From Desulfobacteraceae bacterium (GTDB lineage Bacteria > Desulfobacterota > Desulfobacteria > Desulfobacterales > Desulfosalsimonadaceae): a stretch of 53,490 nt of DNA. Every line of letters starts with the position of its first letter. Position 1 is the stretch's first letter. The stretch spans positions 1 through 53,490 of the forward strand of contig JAABSH010000022.1 in assembly GCA_011390465.1 (NCBI GenBank). Reading direction: 5' to 3'. Below are positions 33,772-42,768 of this stretch, piece by piece. A model generated the notes under the pieces. It was not told the DNA's origin. It was given only the letters and a program-made list of their open reading frames with translations, and did not search any database. The position numbers and the translations under genes are program-made.

Positions 33772-34524
33772 TCAAAAATCATACACCAGGGTGAGGGCGG
33801 TTTCCGTATCGGTTTTATCTTTGTCTGCCGGGGCATGGCTGTCATGGTCCACTGTAAACGCCGCCTTCATGGACAAGGCGCCGATAATCTGGGCTTTCAG
33901 CGCGGTGACGGATTGGGTGTTGGTATTGTCCGAGCCGCTAATCATGGTGAGTTCCTGCTGAAAAGACACTGTATCGGAAAATTTGTAATCAAACAGGCCG
34001 TAGCCCCTTAAAATGGCTTCATCTTCGGTTTCTCCGCCTTCCAGTTTGTCATACCGGTAGCCGGGGCCGAGTTCGATATTGAGTTTTGTGGTGTCCGTGT
34101 TGATCAGTTTTCTGCCGTAGCCTGCCGAATAGGTGGTTCTGTAGTCATAGCCGGAAAACCGGTCATCTTCATAATCGCCGGTGATAAAGACATAATCTGC
34201 GGCAGTAAATTTATACCCGAATTTAGCGGCATAATTGTATTTTTCCGCGGACACGGAATCTTCTTTTTCTCCGTTTTCTTCAATTTCTTCCGAGCTGTAA
34301 AGAGCGGCCAGGTTGATTTCGCCAAGCAGGTGATCCTTTTCGTATTTCAGGGTTGCTTTGGCATTGACGGAGTCAGTTTCCGAATTGCCGGTGGTCATTA
34401 ACAGACCGGCTTCTCCGGAACCGGAAAAATATTTTTCTTTGGTTTCTTGTGTTTCTTCTGCTGCTGCGGCAACCGAAGCAGCGAGCATCACAAACAGCAG
34501 CATGGAAATAATTTTGGTTTTCAT
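33772..34524 (-). CDS. DUF481 (YdiY-like) outer-membrane beta-barrel protein
   Basis: The 250-aa exported protein has a signal peptide (KIISMLLFVMLAASVAAAAEE) and alternating beta-strand sequence ending in an aromatic residue (LTLVYDF), as expected for an outer-membrane barrel. Recognisable DUF481 pieces are GSGEAGLLMTTGNSETDSVNAKA, TYSAGYGRKL, LNIELGPGYRY and SVSAEKYNYAAKFGYKF. AGGAGA sits just before two adjacent ATGs (34527 and 34524); 34524 is better spaced. Upstream residues in the open frame lack export features. Function in the family is unclear; some members respond to acid or salt. Confidence 0.85.
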   Translation of the reverse strand: MKTKIISMLLFVMLAASVAAAAEETQETKEKYFSGSGEAGLLMTTGNSETDSVNAKATLKYEKDHLLGEINLAALYSSEEIEENGEKEDSVSAEKYNYAAKFGYKFTAADYVFITGDYEDDRFSGYDYRTTYSAGYGRKLINTDTTKLNIELGPGYRYDKLEGGETEDEAILRGYGLFDYKFSDTVSFQQELTMISGSDNTNTQSVTALKAQIIGALSMKAAFTVDHDSHAPADKDKTDTETALTLVYDF

Positions 34525-34546
34525 CATTTCTCCTGTAATGGGGGTT

Positions 34547-35257
34547 TTAACGTTCTGATAAGGGGTTTTCACCAATATAAAGGGTTGCAATGCCTGCTGT
34601 GAGGCGGCGCCACCGGATGTTTTCAAAACCGGCCTGCCCCATGATGGCTGCAAATTTTTCCGGCGGCGGAAAATGAATCACAGACGCCGGAAGATAGGCG
34701 TAGGCTTTCATTTGTCTGGAAAATAACGCGCCGATGCGGGGCAGAATGCGCTGAAAATACAGCAGGTAAAGCCGGGAAAGCACTTTGTTGCCGGGGGTGG
34801 CCAGCTCCAGCACCGCCACTTTGCCCCCGGGTTTTAAGCAGTCCCGGAAATTTATTAAAGCGGATTTGCGGTCCATGATATTGCGGATGCCGAAGGCAAT
34901 AGTGACCGCGTCAAAAGAAGCCGGGACAAACGGCAGGCGCAGAGCGTCACCGGCAACCAGACAGGCCCGGTGCGAAAGGGGTTCCCGGGATAATTTGGCC
35001 CTGGCAAAGGTTAACATTTCACGGGAAAAATCCACCCCGGCCACCAGTCGGGGCCGGGCGGCCTGATTCAGGAGCGCCACGGTCACGTCCCCGGTGCCGC
35101 AGGCAGCATCCAGCACTGCCGCGTTTTCAGGTAAATTCAGCGCCCTGATCAGGGCCCGGCGCCAGACGACATCCTGGCGCAGGCTGAGCAGCCGGTTCAG
35201 GAGGTCATATCGCGGCGCAATGGTATCAAACATGGTTTTGATAAATTGAAGTTCCAT
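34547..35257 (-). CDS. menG: demethylmenaquinone/ubiquinone C-methyltransferase
   Basis: The 236-aa SAM-dependent methyltransferase contains MFDTIAPRYDLLNRLLSL, VLDAACGTGDVTVAL (SAM motif I), VAGVDFSREML, FDAVTIAFGIRNIMDR and GKVAVLELATPGNK, all typical of MenG/UbiE. In anaerobic sulfate reducers the quinone is menaquinone, so the MenG role (last methylation of demethylmenaquinone) is the best reading. It is upstream of and co-directional with the DUF481 gene, 22 bases apart, but the link is probably incidental. The gap above it (35258-35675) has an inverted repeat AGGCTGAAG/CTTCAGCCT at 35502-35559 and otherwise no gene. Confidence 0.93.
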   Translation of the reverse strand: MELQFIKTMFDTIAPRYDLLNRLLSLRQDVVWRRALIRALNLPENAAVLDAACGTGDVTVALLNQAARPRLVAGVDFSREMLTFARAKLSREPLSHRACLVAGDALRLPFVPASFDAVTIAFGIRNIMDRKSALINFRDCLKPGGKVAVLELATPGNKVLSRLYLLYFQRILPRIGALFSRQMKAYAYLPASVIHFPPPEKFAAIMGQAGFENIRWRRLTAGIATLYIGENPLSER

Positions 35258-35675
35258 ATTGACAATCCGGATTTATGCATTACTGTATCGCCATATATTT
35301 TGGCCTGTGACGGTGTTTTTACCATAACCACAAAAGCTGTCAATTGTTTTAAAACCCGCGGCCGGTGGTTTGGAATCCGCTGTCCCGGCCGGTGGTGAAA
35401 AAATGCAATTGGCGGCATTCACCGACAATATCCACCGGACAGCCGGCGCATGAAATTGTTTTAGGGACCGGAAAAATATTAAAATACCGTCATTTCTCAG
35501 TAGGCTGAAGACTGAAGGGAAGAAAGAGAAAATGATCAACTCCTTTAGTTCTTCAGCCTTAAGTCTAAAACCAGAGAATTAAAAATGGCAGATGAAAAAA
35601 TTCAATTTTCCCTGGTTCTCCCTGGGCGTAACCAATAATTAAATAATTAAAAACAAGTGGCATTCTGGAAGATAA

Positions 35676-36791
35676 ATGAGTTCAAAAAGAGATTATTACG
35701 AGGTGCTGGGTGTCAGCCGTGACGTTGACGCCGGTGAATTGAAAGCCCGATACCGGAAAGTGGCGTTAAAGTATCATCCGGACCGGAATCCCGGAGATCA
35801 GCAGGCGGAAGACCGGTTCAAGGAAGCTGCCGAAGCCTACAGTGTGCTGTCGGACCCCAAAAAACGACAGGTTTATGATCAGTTCGGCCACCGGGGACTG
35901 GAAGGGATGTCCGGCGGGTCCGCCGGTGGTTTTGAAGACGTGTTTTCCAGTTTCGGGGATATTTTTGAAGACTTTTTCGGGTTCCGTTCCAGCCGGAGGG
36001 GCCGGGGTGGTGCGCGCAGGGGCAATGATCTGCGCTATGATCTCAATATTGAGTTTATGGAAGCAGCCTTTGGTCTTGATACGGAAATCAGTGTGGACAA
36101 ATACGAAACCTGCCCCACCTGCGAAGGCAGCGGCGCCAAACCGGGTACTTACCCGGAAACCTGCGCCCAGTGCCGGGGTACGGGCCAGTTTGTCAGAACC
36201 CAGGGCTTTTTCTCCGTGAAAAGCACCTGCCCCGGATGCCGGGGCACCGGCCAGGTGATCAAAGAACCGTGCCCCCAGTGCCGGGGGCAGAAGCAGGTGA
36301 TTGTCACCAAAAAAGTGTCTCTGAAAATTCCTGCGGGCGTGGACACCGGCTCCAAACTTCGGTTGACCGGGGAAGGGGAACCCGGTGTTATGGGCGGCCC
36401 TCCCGGGGATCTGTATGTGTTTATCAGTGTAAAACCGCACGAATTTTTCAAACGTCATAATAATGATGTGATCTGCACGGTGGAGCTCTCTTTTGTGCAG
36501 GCCGCACTGGGGTGTGACATTCAGGTGCCCACCCTTACCGGCGAAGAACCCCTTAAGGTCCCCAAGGGCACCCAGTACGCGGACACGTTTCGGCTGCCCG
36601 GCCAGGGAATTCCGTCTATTCGCTCTCAGGTGCGGGGGGACCAGATTGTACAGGTGGATTTAAAAACCCCGAAGCATCTGAGCAAAAAGCAGGAAGAGCT
36701 GCTCAAGGAAGTTGCCAGTCTGGAAAATGATAAATTAACCAAAAAAATAAAACGGCTTTTCAAAGGCGGGGCGGCAAAGGCTGCCAAATAA
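35676..36791 (+). CDS. dnaJ: molecular chaperone DnaJ
   Basis: The 371-aa Hsp40 co-chaperone stimulates DnaK ATPase and delivers substrates. It has the J domain (KRDYYEVLGVSRDVDAGELK, with HPD in KYHPDRNPGD), a Gly/Phe linker (about residues 72-120), a zinc-binding region with four CxxCxGxG-type repeats (CPTCEGSG, CAQCRGTG, CPGCRGTG, CPQCRGQK; about 143-205) and the C-terminal peptide-binding domains (LKIPAGVDTGSKLRL). The last repeat departs slightly (GQK for GxG). GGAAG lies 6 bases upstream. No grpE or dnaK is adjacent. Confidence 0.97.
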   Translation: MSSKRDYYEVLGVSRDVDAGELKARYRKVALKYHPDRNPGDQQAEDRFKEAAEAYSVLSDPKKRQVYDQFGHRGLEGMSGGSAGGFEDVFSSFGDIFEDFFGFRSSRRGRGGARRGNDLRYDLNIEFMEAAFGLDTEISVDKYETCPTCEGSGAKPGTYPETCAQCRGTGQFVRTQGFFSVKSTCPGCRGTGQVIKEPCPQCRGQKQVIVTKKVSLKIPAGVDTGSKLRLTGEGEPGVMGGPPGDLYVFISVKPHEFFKRHNNDVICTVELSFVQAALGCDIQVPTLTGEEPLKVPKGTQYADTFRLPGQGIPSIRSQVRGDQIVQVDLKTPKHLSKKQEELLKEVASLENDKLTKKIKRLFKGGAAKAAK

Positions 36792-36874
36792 CCTGTCGCT
36801 GCGCCGGGTGCCGGATGGGGGAACCCCGGCGGTAAAAATTTAAAAATCAATAAATTAACACTGGATATAAGAAT

Positions 36875-37246
36875 ATGTATGAACTGAAAGTTGTCTCCCG
36901 GTTTGCCGCAGCCCACCAGCTGAAAATGGTTGCGGAAAAATGTGAAAACCTTCATGGCCACAACTGGCGGGTGGAAGTATATGTTGCCGGAGAGGCGTTA
37001 AATTCGGCGGGCGTGCTCATGGATTTTGGTGAAATAAAGGTTCATTTGCGGGAAATTATCAATTCCCTGGACCATAAATTTTTAAATGAGCTGGATTTTT
37101 TTGCGGACGGCAACCCGTCGTCGGAAAATATTGCCCGTTACATCGCAGATACCATGCAGTCAAAAATTTCAGCCCCGGGTGTCCGGATTTCCCGGGTGGG
37201 GGTATGGGAGTCGGATGATTCCTGCGCCACCTATAGTGTAGCGTAA
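36875..37246 (+). CDS. queD: 6-carboxytetrahydropterin synthase (queuosine pathway)
   Basis: The 123-aa enzyme converts dihydroneopterin triphosphate to 6-carboxy-5,6,7,8-tetrahydropterin for 7-deazaguanine (queuosine) synthesis. Zinc ligands are the histidine in FAAAHQL and the pair in NLHGHNW; the catalytic cysteine is in [10 protein letters not shown] (residue about 23). MDFGEIK and LDHKFLNE are standard. [11 protein letters not shown] and [13 protein letters not shown] complete the family signature. Its 3' end overlaps the convergent pyrE by 16 bases. Length is normal. Confidence 0.93.
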   Translation: MYELKVVSRFAAAHQLKMVAEKCENLHGHNWRVEVYVAGEALNSAGVLMDFGEIKVHLREIINSLDHKFLNELDFFADGNPSSENIARYIADTMQSKISAPGVRISRVGVWESDDSCATYSVA

Positions 37247-37800
37247 ATTTCCATCAGATCCTCTTTTGTGATCAGGGCGACCACATCCGGCACCTTTTCC
37301 CGGATGGCCGGCACCCCGCCTTCCTGCCGGTCCACCAGCACCACCACCCGGTCCACGATCAGCCCTTCGGCCCGGGCCCGCTCAATGGCCTTGAGGGTGG
37401 AGCCGCCGGTGGTGGCGACATCCTCTACAATGGCCACATGATCACCGGCATTCAGGTCGCCTTCAATCCATTTGACAATGCCGTGATCTTTCTGGTTTTT
37501 CCGGATGGAAAACGCGTTTATGGGCTTTTTTTGGATCTCGGAAACAAACGCCGCCGCCATGGCAATGGGATCGGCGCCAAAGGTCAGGCCGCCCACTCCC
37601 CGGATGTTCAGATCTCTGATGGCGTCAAACACGAGATGTCCAATGAGATACATGCCCCGGGGGCTCAGTGTTACGGGCTTGCAATTCACGTAAAAACTGC
37701 TCATGACGCCGGACACCAGTTTAAATGAGGGTATCCGGGTATATTGGAATGATTTTCTGCACAGCAGTGCCGTCAGTTCCTGTTTAATTTCCTGTGTCAT
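37231..37800 (-). CDS. pyrE: orotate phosphoribosyltransferase
   Basis: The 189-aa enzyme transfers orotate to PRPP to give OMP in pyrimidine synthesis. It has [20 protein letters not shown] (split here for reading), [28 protein letters not shown] and the PRPP-binding loop [17 protein letters not shown]. The open frame begins at 37839, but ATG 37800 has AAGGAAA about 8 bases upstream and gives the family N-terminus ([13 protein letters not shown]). It shares a 16-base tail overlap with queD on the other strand, which is compatible with both proteins being intact. Confidence 0.94.
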   Translation of the reverse strand: MTQEIKQELTALLCRKSFQYTRIPSFKLVSGVMSSFYVNCKPVTLSPRGMYLIGHLVFDAIRDLNIRGVGGLTFGADPIAMAAAFVSEIQKKPINAFSIRKNQKDHGIVKWIEGDLNAGDHVAIVEDVATTGGSTLKAIERARAEGLIVDRVVVLVDRQEGGVPAIREKVPDVVALITKEDLMEIYATL

Positions 37801-37930
37801 CAAAGGTTTCCTTCCGGCCAGGGGCAATAAAAACAGCAAAATATCAAACAGGGGTAAGCCCTAAACGTATTCCAGCTTGCGGCCCGGCAAAAAATGTTGA
37901 TTGTATGGGAAATATCCGATAAATAAATAA

Positions 37931-37972
37931 CCCCCACTGAGTGGAAGAAGCAATTTATGGGATCAGTGGGGG
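37931..37972. other. perfect 10-bp stem-loop upstream of ftsE
   Basis: CCCCCACTGA at 37931-37940 pairs exactly with TCAGTGGGGG at 37963-37972 across a 22-base loop. It lies in the 350-base gap between pyrE and ftsE, about 180 bases before the ftsE start. No T-run follows on either side. It could be a regulatory RNA structure, an operator dyad or a REP relic. The rest of the gap shows nothing I can name. Confidence 0.5.
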
Positions 37973-38151
37973 GAGCAAGAAAAACTGGAAACAGCACTCC
38001 TTGACTCAACAGTGACGTACCAGCAAAATGCCTTGAGGTCAACGAAGAAACGCATGACAAAGAAAATGTACGGACACTGCCGGCCTTGTCTGTATCAGGG
38101 CCGGCACACGCGCCCGGAAGCCCCCGTAAGCGCCACGGTTAAGACGAATCC

Positions 38152-38856
38152 ATGATCTCCATGCCCGAAGAAAAATTCATTATCCGGCTGTTCAATGTTT
38201 CCAAGCAGTATGGAAAAAAGGAAGCCTTGAAGGATTTGTCCCTGAACATCGCGGAAAACGAATTTGTTTTTGTCACCGGTCCCAGCGGGGCCGGGAAATC
38301 CACTATGATCAAGCTTTTGTACCGGGGCGAAACCGCGTCTTCAGGAGATATCATTGTTGACGGCCTGAATCTGGCCCGGATATCCCGAAAACAGATTCCC
38401 GCCCTCCGCCGCAGGCTCGGGGTGATATTTCAGGATTTCAAGCTGATTCCCACCAGAACCGTGTATCATAACGTTTCGCTGGTTCTGGAAGTGGCCGGGC
38501 GCAAACCCGGAGAAATCCGGCCCCTGGTCATGGAAGCCCTGGAATACGTGGGAATTGATGACCGGGCGGATGAATTGCCGCCCGTCTTATCCGGCGGGGA
38601 AAAGCAGCGGGTGGCGGTGGCCCGGGCCATGGTGGGGGCCCCCCGGATTGTTCTGGCGGATGAGCCCACCGGCAGTCTGGATCCGGATTCCGCGGCCCGG
38701 ATTTTCAGCCTGCTGGAGGCGGTGCACCGGAGCGGGGCCACCGTTATTGTGGCCACCCATGACCAGGAAATGATCCGCCGTCACGCGGTCCGGGTCATCC
38801 GCCTGGAAAACGGCCGGCTGGTGATGCCGGCACAACAGGATGAGCGGTTATGGTGA
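38152..38856 (+). CDS. ftsE: cell division ATP-binding protein FtsE
   Basis: The 234-aa ABC ATPase pairs with FtsX at the septum to drive periplasmic amidase activators. It has Walker A GPSGAGKST, Q-loop VIFQDFKLIPTRTVYHNV, signature LSGGEKQRVAVARA, Walker B IVLADEPTGSLDP and the H-loop VIVATHD. ATG 38152 is used; ATG 38161 is an alternative, and neither has a clear ribosome binding site. Its end overlaps ftsX by 7 bases, so the two are translationally coupled. First gene of a division/peptidoglycan operon. Confidence 0.95.
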   Translation: MISMPEEKFIIRLFNVSKQYGKKEALKDLSLNIAENEFVFVTGPSGAGKSTMIKLLYRGETASSGDIIVDGLNLARISRKQIPALRRRLGVIFQDFKLIPTRTVYHNVSLVLEVAGRKPGEIRPLVMEALEYVGIDDRADELPPVLSGGEKQRVAVARAMVGAPRIVLADEPTGSLDPDSAARIFSLLEAVHRSGATVIVATHDQEMIRRHAVRVIRLENGRLVMPAQQDERLW

Positions 38857-39791
38857 TCGTTGCTTTCCGGCGCGCGATAAAAGATATCAGAGACAATAAA
38901 TTCCTGAATGTGGTGAGCATGATCACCATTGCCCTGTCCGTGTTCATTGTCAGCGCTTTTTCGTTTTTTTTTAATAATGCCACGAATTTTCTGGACGCCT
39001 GGCAGCAGGGGGTCCGCATTATTGCCTATCTGGCCGATGAGGTTCCGGAAGAGGATGTGCCGAAAAGTGACGTGCCGGAACCGGATCAGTCGGAAACGGC
39101 TGGGCCGGAAATGGATCGGGCCGGCATCAGGGAGAAAATTTTGGCCTTGGAAGGGGTGGCAACGGTGGTGTTTGTTTCCAAAGCCGATGCCTACCGGGAC
39201 CTTCAGCAGAAGATCGGGAAACAGTCGTCCCTGCTGGACGGTCTGGACAAAAATCCGCTGCCGGATGCCTTTGAAATCACGCTGGACGCGTCTTTCCGCA
39301 ACCTCGATCACATTGCCCGCCTTGCCGGTGTCATCGCACAGCAGCCCCATGTGGAAGAAGTGGAATATGCCCAGAAATGGCTGCACCGGTTCAGCGGGAT
39401 TTATAATCTTTTTAAAATCACCGGTCTGGTGCTGGCGGGAATTTTTTTTATTGCCACGTTTCTCATTATTGCCAACACCATCCGGCTGATCATGTATTCC
39501 CGACGGGAAGAGATTGAGATTATCCGGATTATCGGCGCGGATGCGGAATTTATCAAATATCCCCTTTTTATTGCCGGCATGGCCCAGGGGTTTTTCGGCA
39601 GCATTTGCGGCATAGGGCTGCTTTATGCGGCTTTTGTGCTGACCATACCGGGGATTCCGCGGGATACCGTGTTTGCGTTGTTTGAAATCCGTTTTATTTC
39701 CGGCATGTTTGCCATAACCATGGTGCTCTGCAGCATGTTGATCGGTTGGGTGGCATGTGTTTTTTCCATCAGAAAATTTTTAAAATTTTAG
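38850..39791 (+). CDS. ftsX: cell division protein FtsX
   Basis: The 313-aa membrane protein is the partner of FtsE and relays its ATPase cycle to the EnvC-type activator across the membrane. An N-terminal TM helix (MITIALSVFIVSAFSFFF) is followed by an extracytoplasmic domain of about 140 residues, then three TM segments in the FtsX/MacB-like C-terminal fold (ITGLVLAGIFFIATFLIIANTIRLIMYSR split here, LFIAGMAQGFFGSICGIGLL). The periplasmic loop carries an acidic insert (EEDVPKSDVPEPDQSETAG, about residues 65-85) that is unusual. Coupled to ftsE and to the envC-like gene. Confidence 0.92.
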   Translation: MVIVAFRRAIKDIRDNKFLNVVSMITIALSVFIVSAFSFFFNNATNFLDAWQQGVRIIAYLADEVPEEDVPKSDVPEPDQSETAGPEMDRAGIREKILALEGVATVVFVSKADAYRDLQQKIGKQSSLLDGLDKNPLPDAFEITLDASFRNLDHIARLAGVIAQQPHVEEVEYAQKWLHRFSGIYNLFKITGLVLAGIFFIATFLIIANTIRLIMYSRREEIEIIRIIGADAEFIKYPLFIAGMAQGFFGSICGIGLLYAAFVLTIPGIPRDTVFALFEIRFISGMFAITMVLCSMLIGWVACVFSIRKFLKF

Positions 39792-41155
39792 CGGCAACCG
39801 GGCTCTGGCTTTGCCTGCTGCCCCTGGCGGCAGGGGCGACCAATTTTGATACCCGGGAAATCGGTGTGGTCGTCGTGGATCGTCTGAACCTGCGGCTGGG
39901 CCGGGGCACGGGCTATCCTGTGGTCAAGGTGCTTCAAAAAGACGACCAGGTCAAGGTCCTGGCCCATGAAGAGAACTGGCTCAAGGTGCTGCATGACGCA
40001 GATGTGGGCTATGTCGCAGATGAGAGCCGGTATATCACCCTTTATACCATTCATTCCATTTCTGATGCCAAGCATTCGGAGCTGGAACAAGCCACGGCCC
40101 GGGCAGCGGAGATCCGGGAAAAAGTCGAGCAGCACAATGAGACCATTGCCCAATACAACCGCCGGGAAAAGAAACTGATCAATGCGCTGCATCAGACGGA
40201 TCAGGACCTTAATGCGGCCCGGAAAAAGCTCTCAGCGGTTGAATCGGACATGGCGGCAGCGGATGCCGAGATCAGCGCGCTGCAGGAGCAGGTGGACCGG
40301 GCCCGGCAGCAGATCGGCCGGAACCGGAAATATGCGGTGAACCGGCTGGTGGCTGTTTATAAACTGCACACACTGGGTGAGGCCAATCTTCTGGCATCCG
40401 CCACCTCCCTGCAGGACCTCATGCGGCGCCGGTCCGGTGTTGAAAAAATTTTGCAGTATGATCACGAGGTAATTTCCCGGTTGACGGAAAAAAAAACCCG
40501 GCTTGACGAACTGCTGGCGGCGCTGGAAACCGAAAAACGCAAAAAGGAAAACCTCGTCCGGGACTGCCAGGCCCTGGCCGCGGACCTGAAAAAAGAAAGA
40601 AAGCAGCGGGAGGTCTTGCTGTCGGAAATCCGGCAGAAAAAAACCCATCGCCTGGCCACCATCAAATATTTGAAAAATGCCGCCATCCAGCTGGACAAGA
40701 CCATTGATTCCCTGCGCCAGGGGGACAGCAGCCGGGCGGAAGCAAATCATTTTTCCGCTTATCAGGGCTTGCTAAAAATGCCGGTTAACGGTACAGTCGT
40801 CTCAAAATTCGGAAAATACACAGAGCCGCAGTCCGGGGCGTCCAGTTTCCGCAACGGCATCGACATTCAGGCCGGCCGCGGGGCCCCGGTGCGGGCGGTG
40901 TTTTCCGGCAAAACCATTTATTCAAGCTGGTTAAAAGGCTATGGCAATGTGATGATCATTGCCCATGGCAAGGATTTTCATACGGTTTACGCCCATGTGG
41001 AGGAACTGTTTCGCGAAAAAGGCGAAATCGTGGAGACCGGAGAGGTCATTGCCACGGTGGGCGACAGCGGCGCCATCAGCGGCCCGTCGCTTTATTTTGA
41101 AATCCGGTACCAGGGAAGCCCGGTGGACCCGCTTGAATGGGTAAACAACAGTTAA
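39755..41155 (+). CDS. envC: EnvC-like murein hydrolase activator: SH3 + coiled coil + degenerate LytM
   Basis: The 466-aa periplasmic protein starts at ATG 39755, overlapping the end of ftsX (a TTG at 39746 is upstream). It has a signal peptide, an SH3-like domain (about residues 35-95, VVVDRLNLRLGRGTGYPVVKV), a long coiled coil (about 110-335) and a C-terminal LytM/M23 domain. The LytM zinc site is altered: RNGID replaces HxGxD and LYFEIR replaces the usual histidine, while HTVYAHV remains. In EnvC such loss marks an activator of amidases instead of an enzyme. The N-terminal SH3 domain is an addition to the Escherichia plan. FtsX is the expected partner. Confidence 0.88.
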   Translation: MCFFHQKIFKILAATGLWLCLLPLAAGATNFDTREIGVVVVDRLNLRLGRGTGYPVVKVLQKDDQVKVLAHEENWLKVLHDADVGYVADESRYITLYTIHSISDAKHSELEQATARAAEIREKVEQHNETIAQYNRREKKLINALHQTDQDLNAARKKLSAVESDMAAADAEISALQEQVDRARQQIGRNRKYAVNRLVAVYKLHTLGEANLLASATSLQDLMRRRSGVEKILQYDHEVISRLTEKKTRLDELLAALETEKRKKENLVRDCQALAADLKKERKQREVLLSEIRQKKTHRLATIKYLKNAAIQLDKTIDSLRQGDSSRAEANHFSAYQGLLKMPVNGTVVSKFGKYTEPQSGASSFRNGIDIQAGRGAPVRAVFSGKTIYSSWLKGYGNVMIIAHGKDFHTVYAHVEELFREKGEIVETGEVIATVGDSGAISGPSLYFEIRYQGSPVDPLEWVNNS

Positions 41156-41168
41156 TAAGGAGAAGTTC

Positions 41169-42593
41169 ATGATCCAGAAGCAGTGGTTGAAAAACGGACT
41201 GTTTATTGTCTGCATTGCCGCCATTGTCGTGTCGGCCACAGTGGTGTTCAGCATCGCCAAGCAGGACACAGACACCTATGAGGGCCTGAGACTTTTTTCT
41301 GATGTGATATCAGAAATTGAAAATAATTATGTGGAACCGGTGGAAACAAAGGAATTGATTGAAAAAGCCATTCAGGGAATGGTCAGCGGTCTGGACCCGC
41401 ATTCTTCTTTTTTGCCGCCCGAAGCCTTTGATGATCTTCAGTCCGAAACCAAGGGAGAATTCGGCGGCATCGGCATTGTGATCACCATGCGGGACAACCG
41501 GCTCACGGTTATTTCGCCCATCGAGGGCACCCCTGCCTACAAGGCCGGGGTGCAGGCCCAGGATATTATTATCAAGGTGGACGGCAAAACCACCAAGGGC
41601 ATGATGCTGTGGGAAGCGGTCAAAAAAATGCGGGGGGACCCCGGAACACCGGTGGACATCAGCATTTTCAGAAAAGGGGAAACGGAAATTATTGAACTGA
41701 CCCTGGTCCGGGCGGTGATTCCTCTGGAAAGTGTCCGTTATCTGACCTTGAAGCCCGGATACGGATATTTGTGGGTCACCAATTTCCGGGAAAACACCAT
41801 GGATGAAGTGAAAAACGCCCTGGATGCCCTTAAAAAAGAGGACACTCCCCTTAAGGGCCTGATTCTGGATTTGCGGGACAACCCCGGCGGCCTGCTGGAT
41901 CAGGCGGTGAAAGTGTCGGATGTGTTTCTGGACGGCGGCACTATTGTCAGCATCCGGGGCCGTGATGATCAGACAGGAGAGGAATATAAAGCCACGCCGG
42001 GCAGCGAAGCCGGGGAATATCCTATTGTGCTGCTGATCAACGGCGGCAGTGCCAGCGCCTCGGAGATTGTTGCCGGTGCCCTTCAGGATAACCACCGGGC
42101 CCTGGTGCTGGGCACCACGTCGTTCGGCAAGGGATCGGTGCAGACGGTCCGGCCCCTGAAGGACGGCTATGCTTTGAAATATACCATTGCCCGATATTAT
42201 ACCCCGAGCGGCCGGTCCATTCAGGCGGAAGGGATTATTCCGGATCTTGTGGTAAAACGGCGGATGCTGGATGAACGGGCCGGCGACGGATTTGACGCCA
42301 ATCTGATCAAAGAAGGCGATTTGGAAAATCATCTGGCCGGAGATGATGAGATGGAAGCCATTGATGAAATGATTGAAGATGCAGTGGAAAAACCTGAAGC
42401 CGCGGACAAGGATGAAACAGCAGACGAAATGACCGAAGCCGAGCGCTTGATCCGGCTGCGGGATGCGGTTTACGATCACAGCTCCTCAGATTCCAATGCC
42501 CTGCTTCTGGATTCCCAGGTCAACCGGGCCTATGAAATTTTAAGAGGCTATGAGATCTTTCAGGGCATGTCCGGAAAATCGTCCGGGAAATAG
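41169..42593 (+). CDS. ctpA: S41 family C-terminal processing peptidase
   Basis: The 474-aa periplasmic serine protease has one N-terminal TM/signal segment (IVCIAAIVVSATVVF), a PDZ domain (GIGIVITMRDNRLTVISPI..., residues about 95-180) and an S41 catalytic domain. The catalytic serine is in GGSASASEIVAGAL and the lysine in TSFGKGSVQTV. ILDLRDNPGGLLDQAV is the usual core. CTPs trim or degrade periplasmic hydrolases and their regulators. AAGGAGAAG precedes the ATG by 5 bases. It is 13 bases after envC in the same operon, and a terminator follows at 42661. The C-terminal 110 residues are acidic (DDEMEAIDEMIEDAVEK). Confidence 0.94.
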   Translation: MIQKQWLKNGLFIVCIAAIVVSATVVFSIAKQDTDTYEGLRLFSDVISEIENNYVEPVETKELIEKAIQGMVSGLDPHSSFLPPEAFDDLQSETKGEFGGIGIVITMRDNRLTVISPIEGTPAYKAGVQAQDIIIKVDGKTTKGMMLWEAVKKMRGDPGTPVDISIFRKGETEIIELTLVRAVIPLESVRYLTLKPGYGYLWVTNFRENTMDEVKNALDALKKEDTPLKGLILDLRDNPGGLLDQAVKVSDVFLDGGTIVSIRGRDDQTGEEYKATPGSEAGEYPIVLLINGGSASASEIVAGALQDNHRALVLGTTSFGKGSVQTVRPLKDGYALKYTIARYYTPSGRSIQAEGIIPDLVVKRRMLDERAGDGFDANLIKEGDLENHLAGDDEMEAIDEMIEDAVEKPEAADKDETADEMTEAERLIRLRDAVYDHSSSDSNALLLDSQVNRAYEILRGYEIFQGMSGKSSGK

Positions 42594-42660
42594 CCCGGGA
42601 AATCACCTGGAAAATAACATCTTCGGAAAATAAACAGACAGGAAAACAGTGCACCATCCA

Positions 42661-42695
42661 CAAGGGCGCAAGTCAGTTTGCGCCCTTGTTTTTCG
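42661..42695 (+). terminator. rho-independent terminator after the ftsEX-envC-ctpA operon
   Basis: CAAGGGCGCAA pairs with TTGCGCCCTTG over an 11-bp stem with a 6-base loop, followed by TTTTTCGTT. It is 67 bases after the ctpA stop and 75 bases before the yibQ-like start, so the latter may have its own promoter or depend on read-through. Confidence 0.85.
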
Positions 42696-42768
42696 TTGAA
42701 CAAAAAACAGTTGGTATCGCGAGAAACCAGATTGTCATAAAGCTGAATCGTTGTGAAAAAGAGACCCC

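Noticed and set aside
37840-38151. Riboswitch upstream of ftsE
   Set aside because: Apart from one dyad no known riboswitch core was recognisable, and a division operon is not a typical target.
39755-41155. Active M23 peptidase
   Set aside because: The first zinc-ligand motif is RNGID instead of HxGxD and the final one is LYFEIR. Context with ftsEX indicates an activator.
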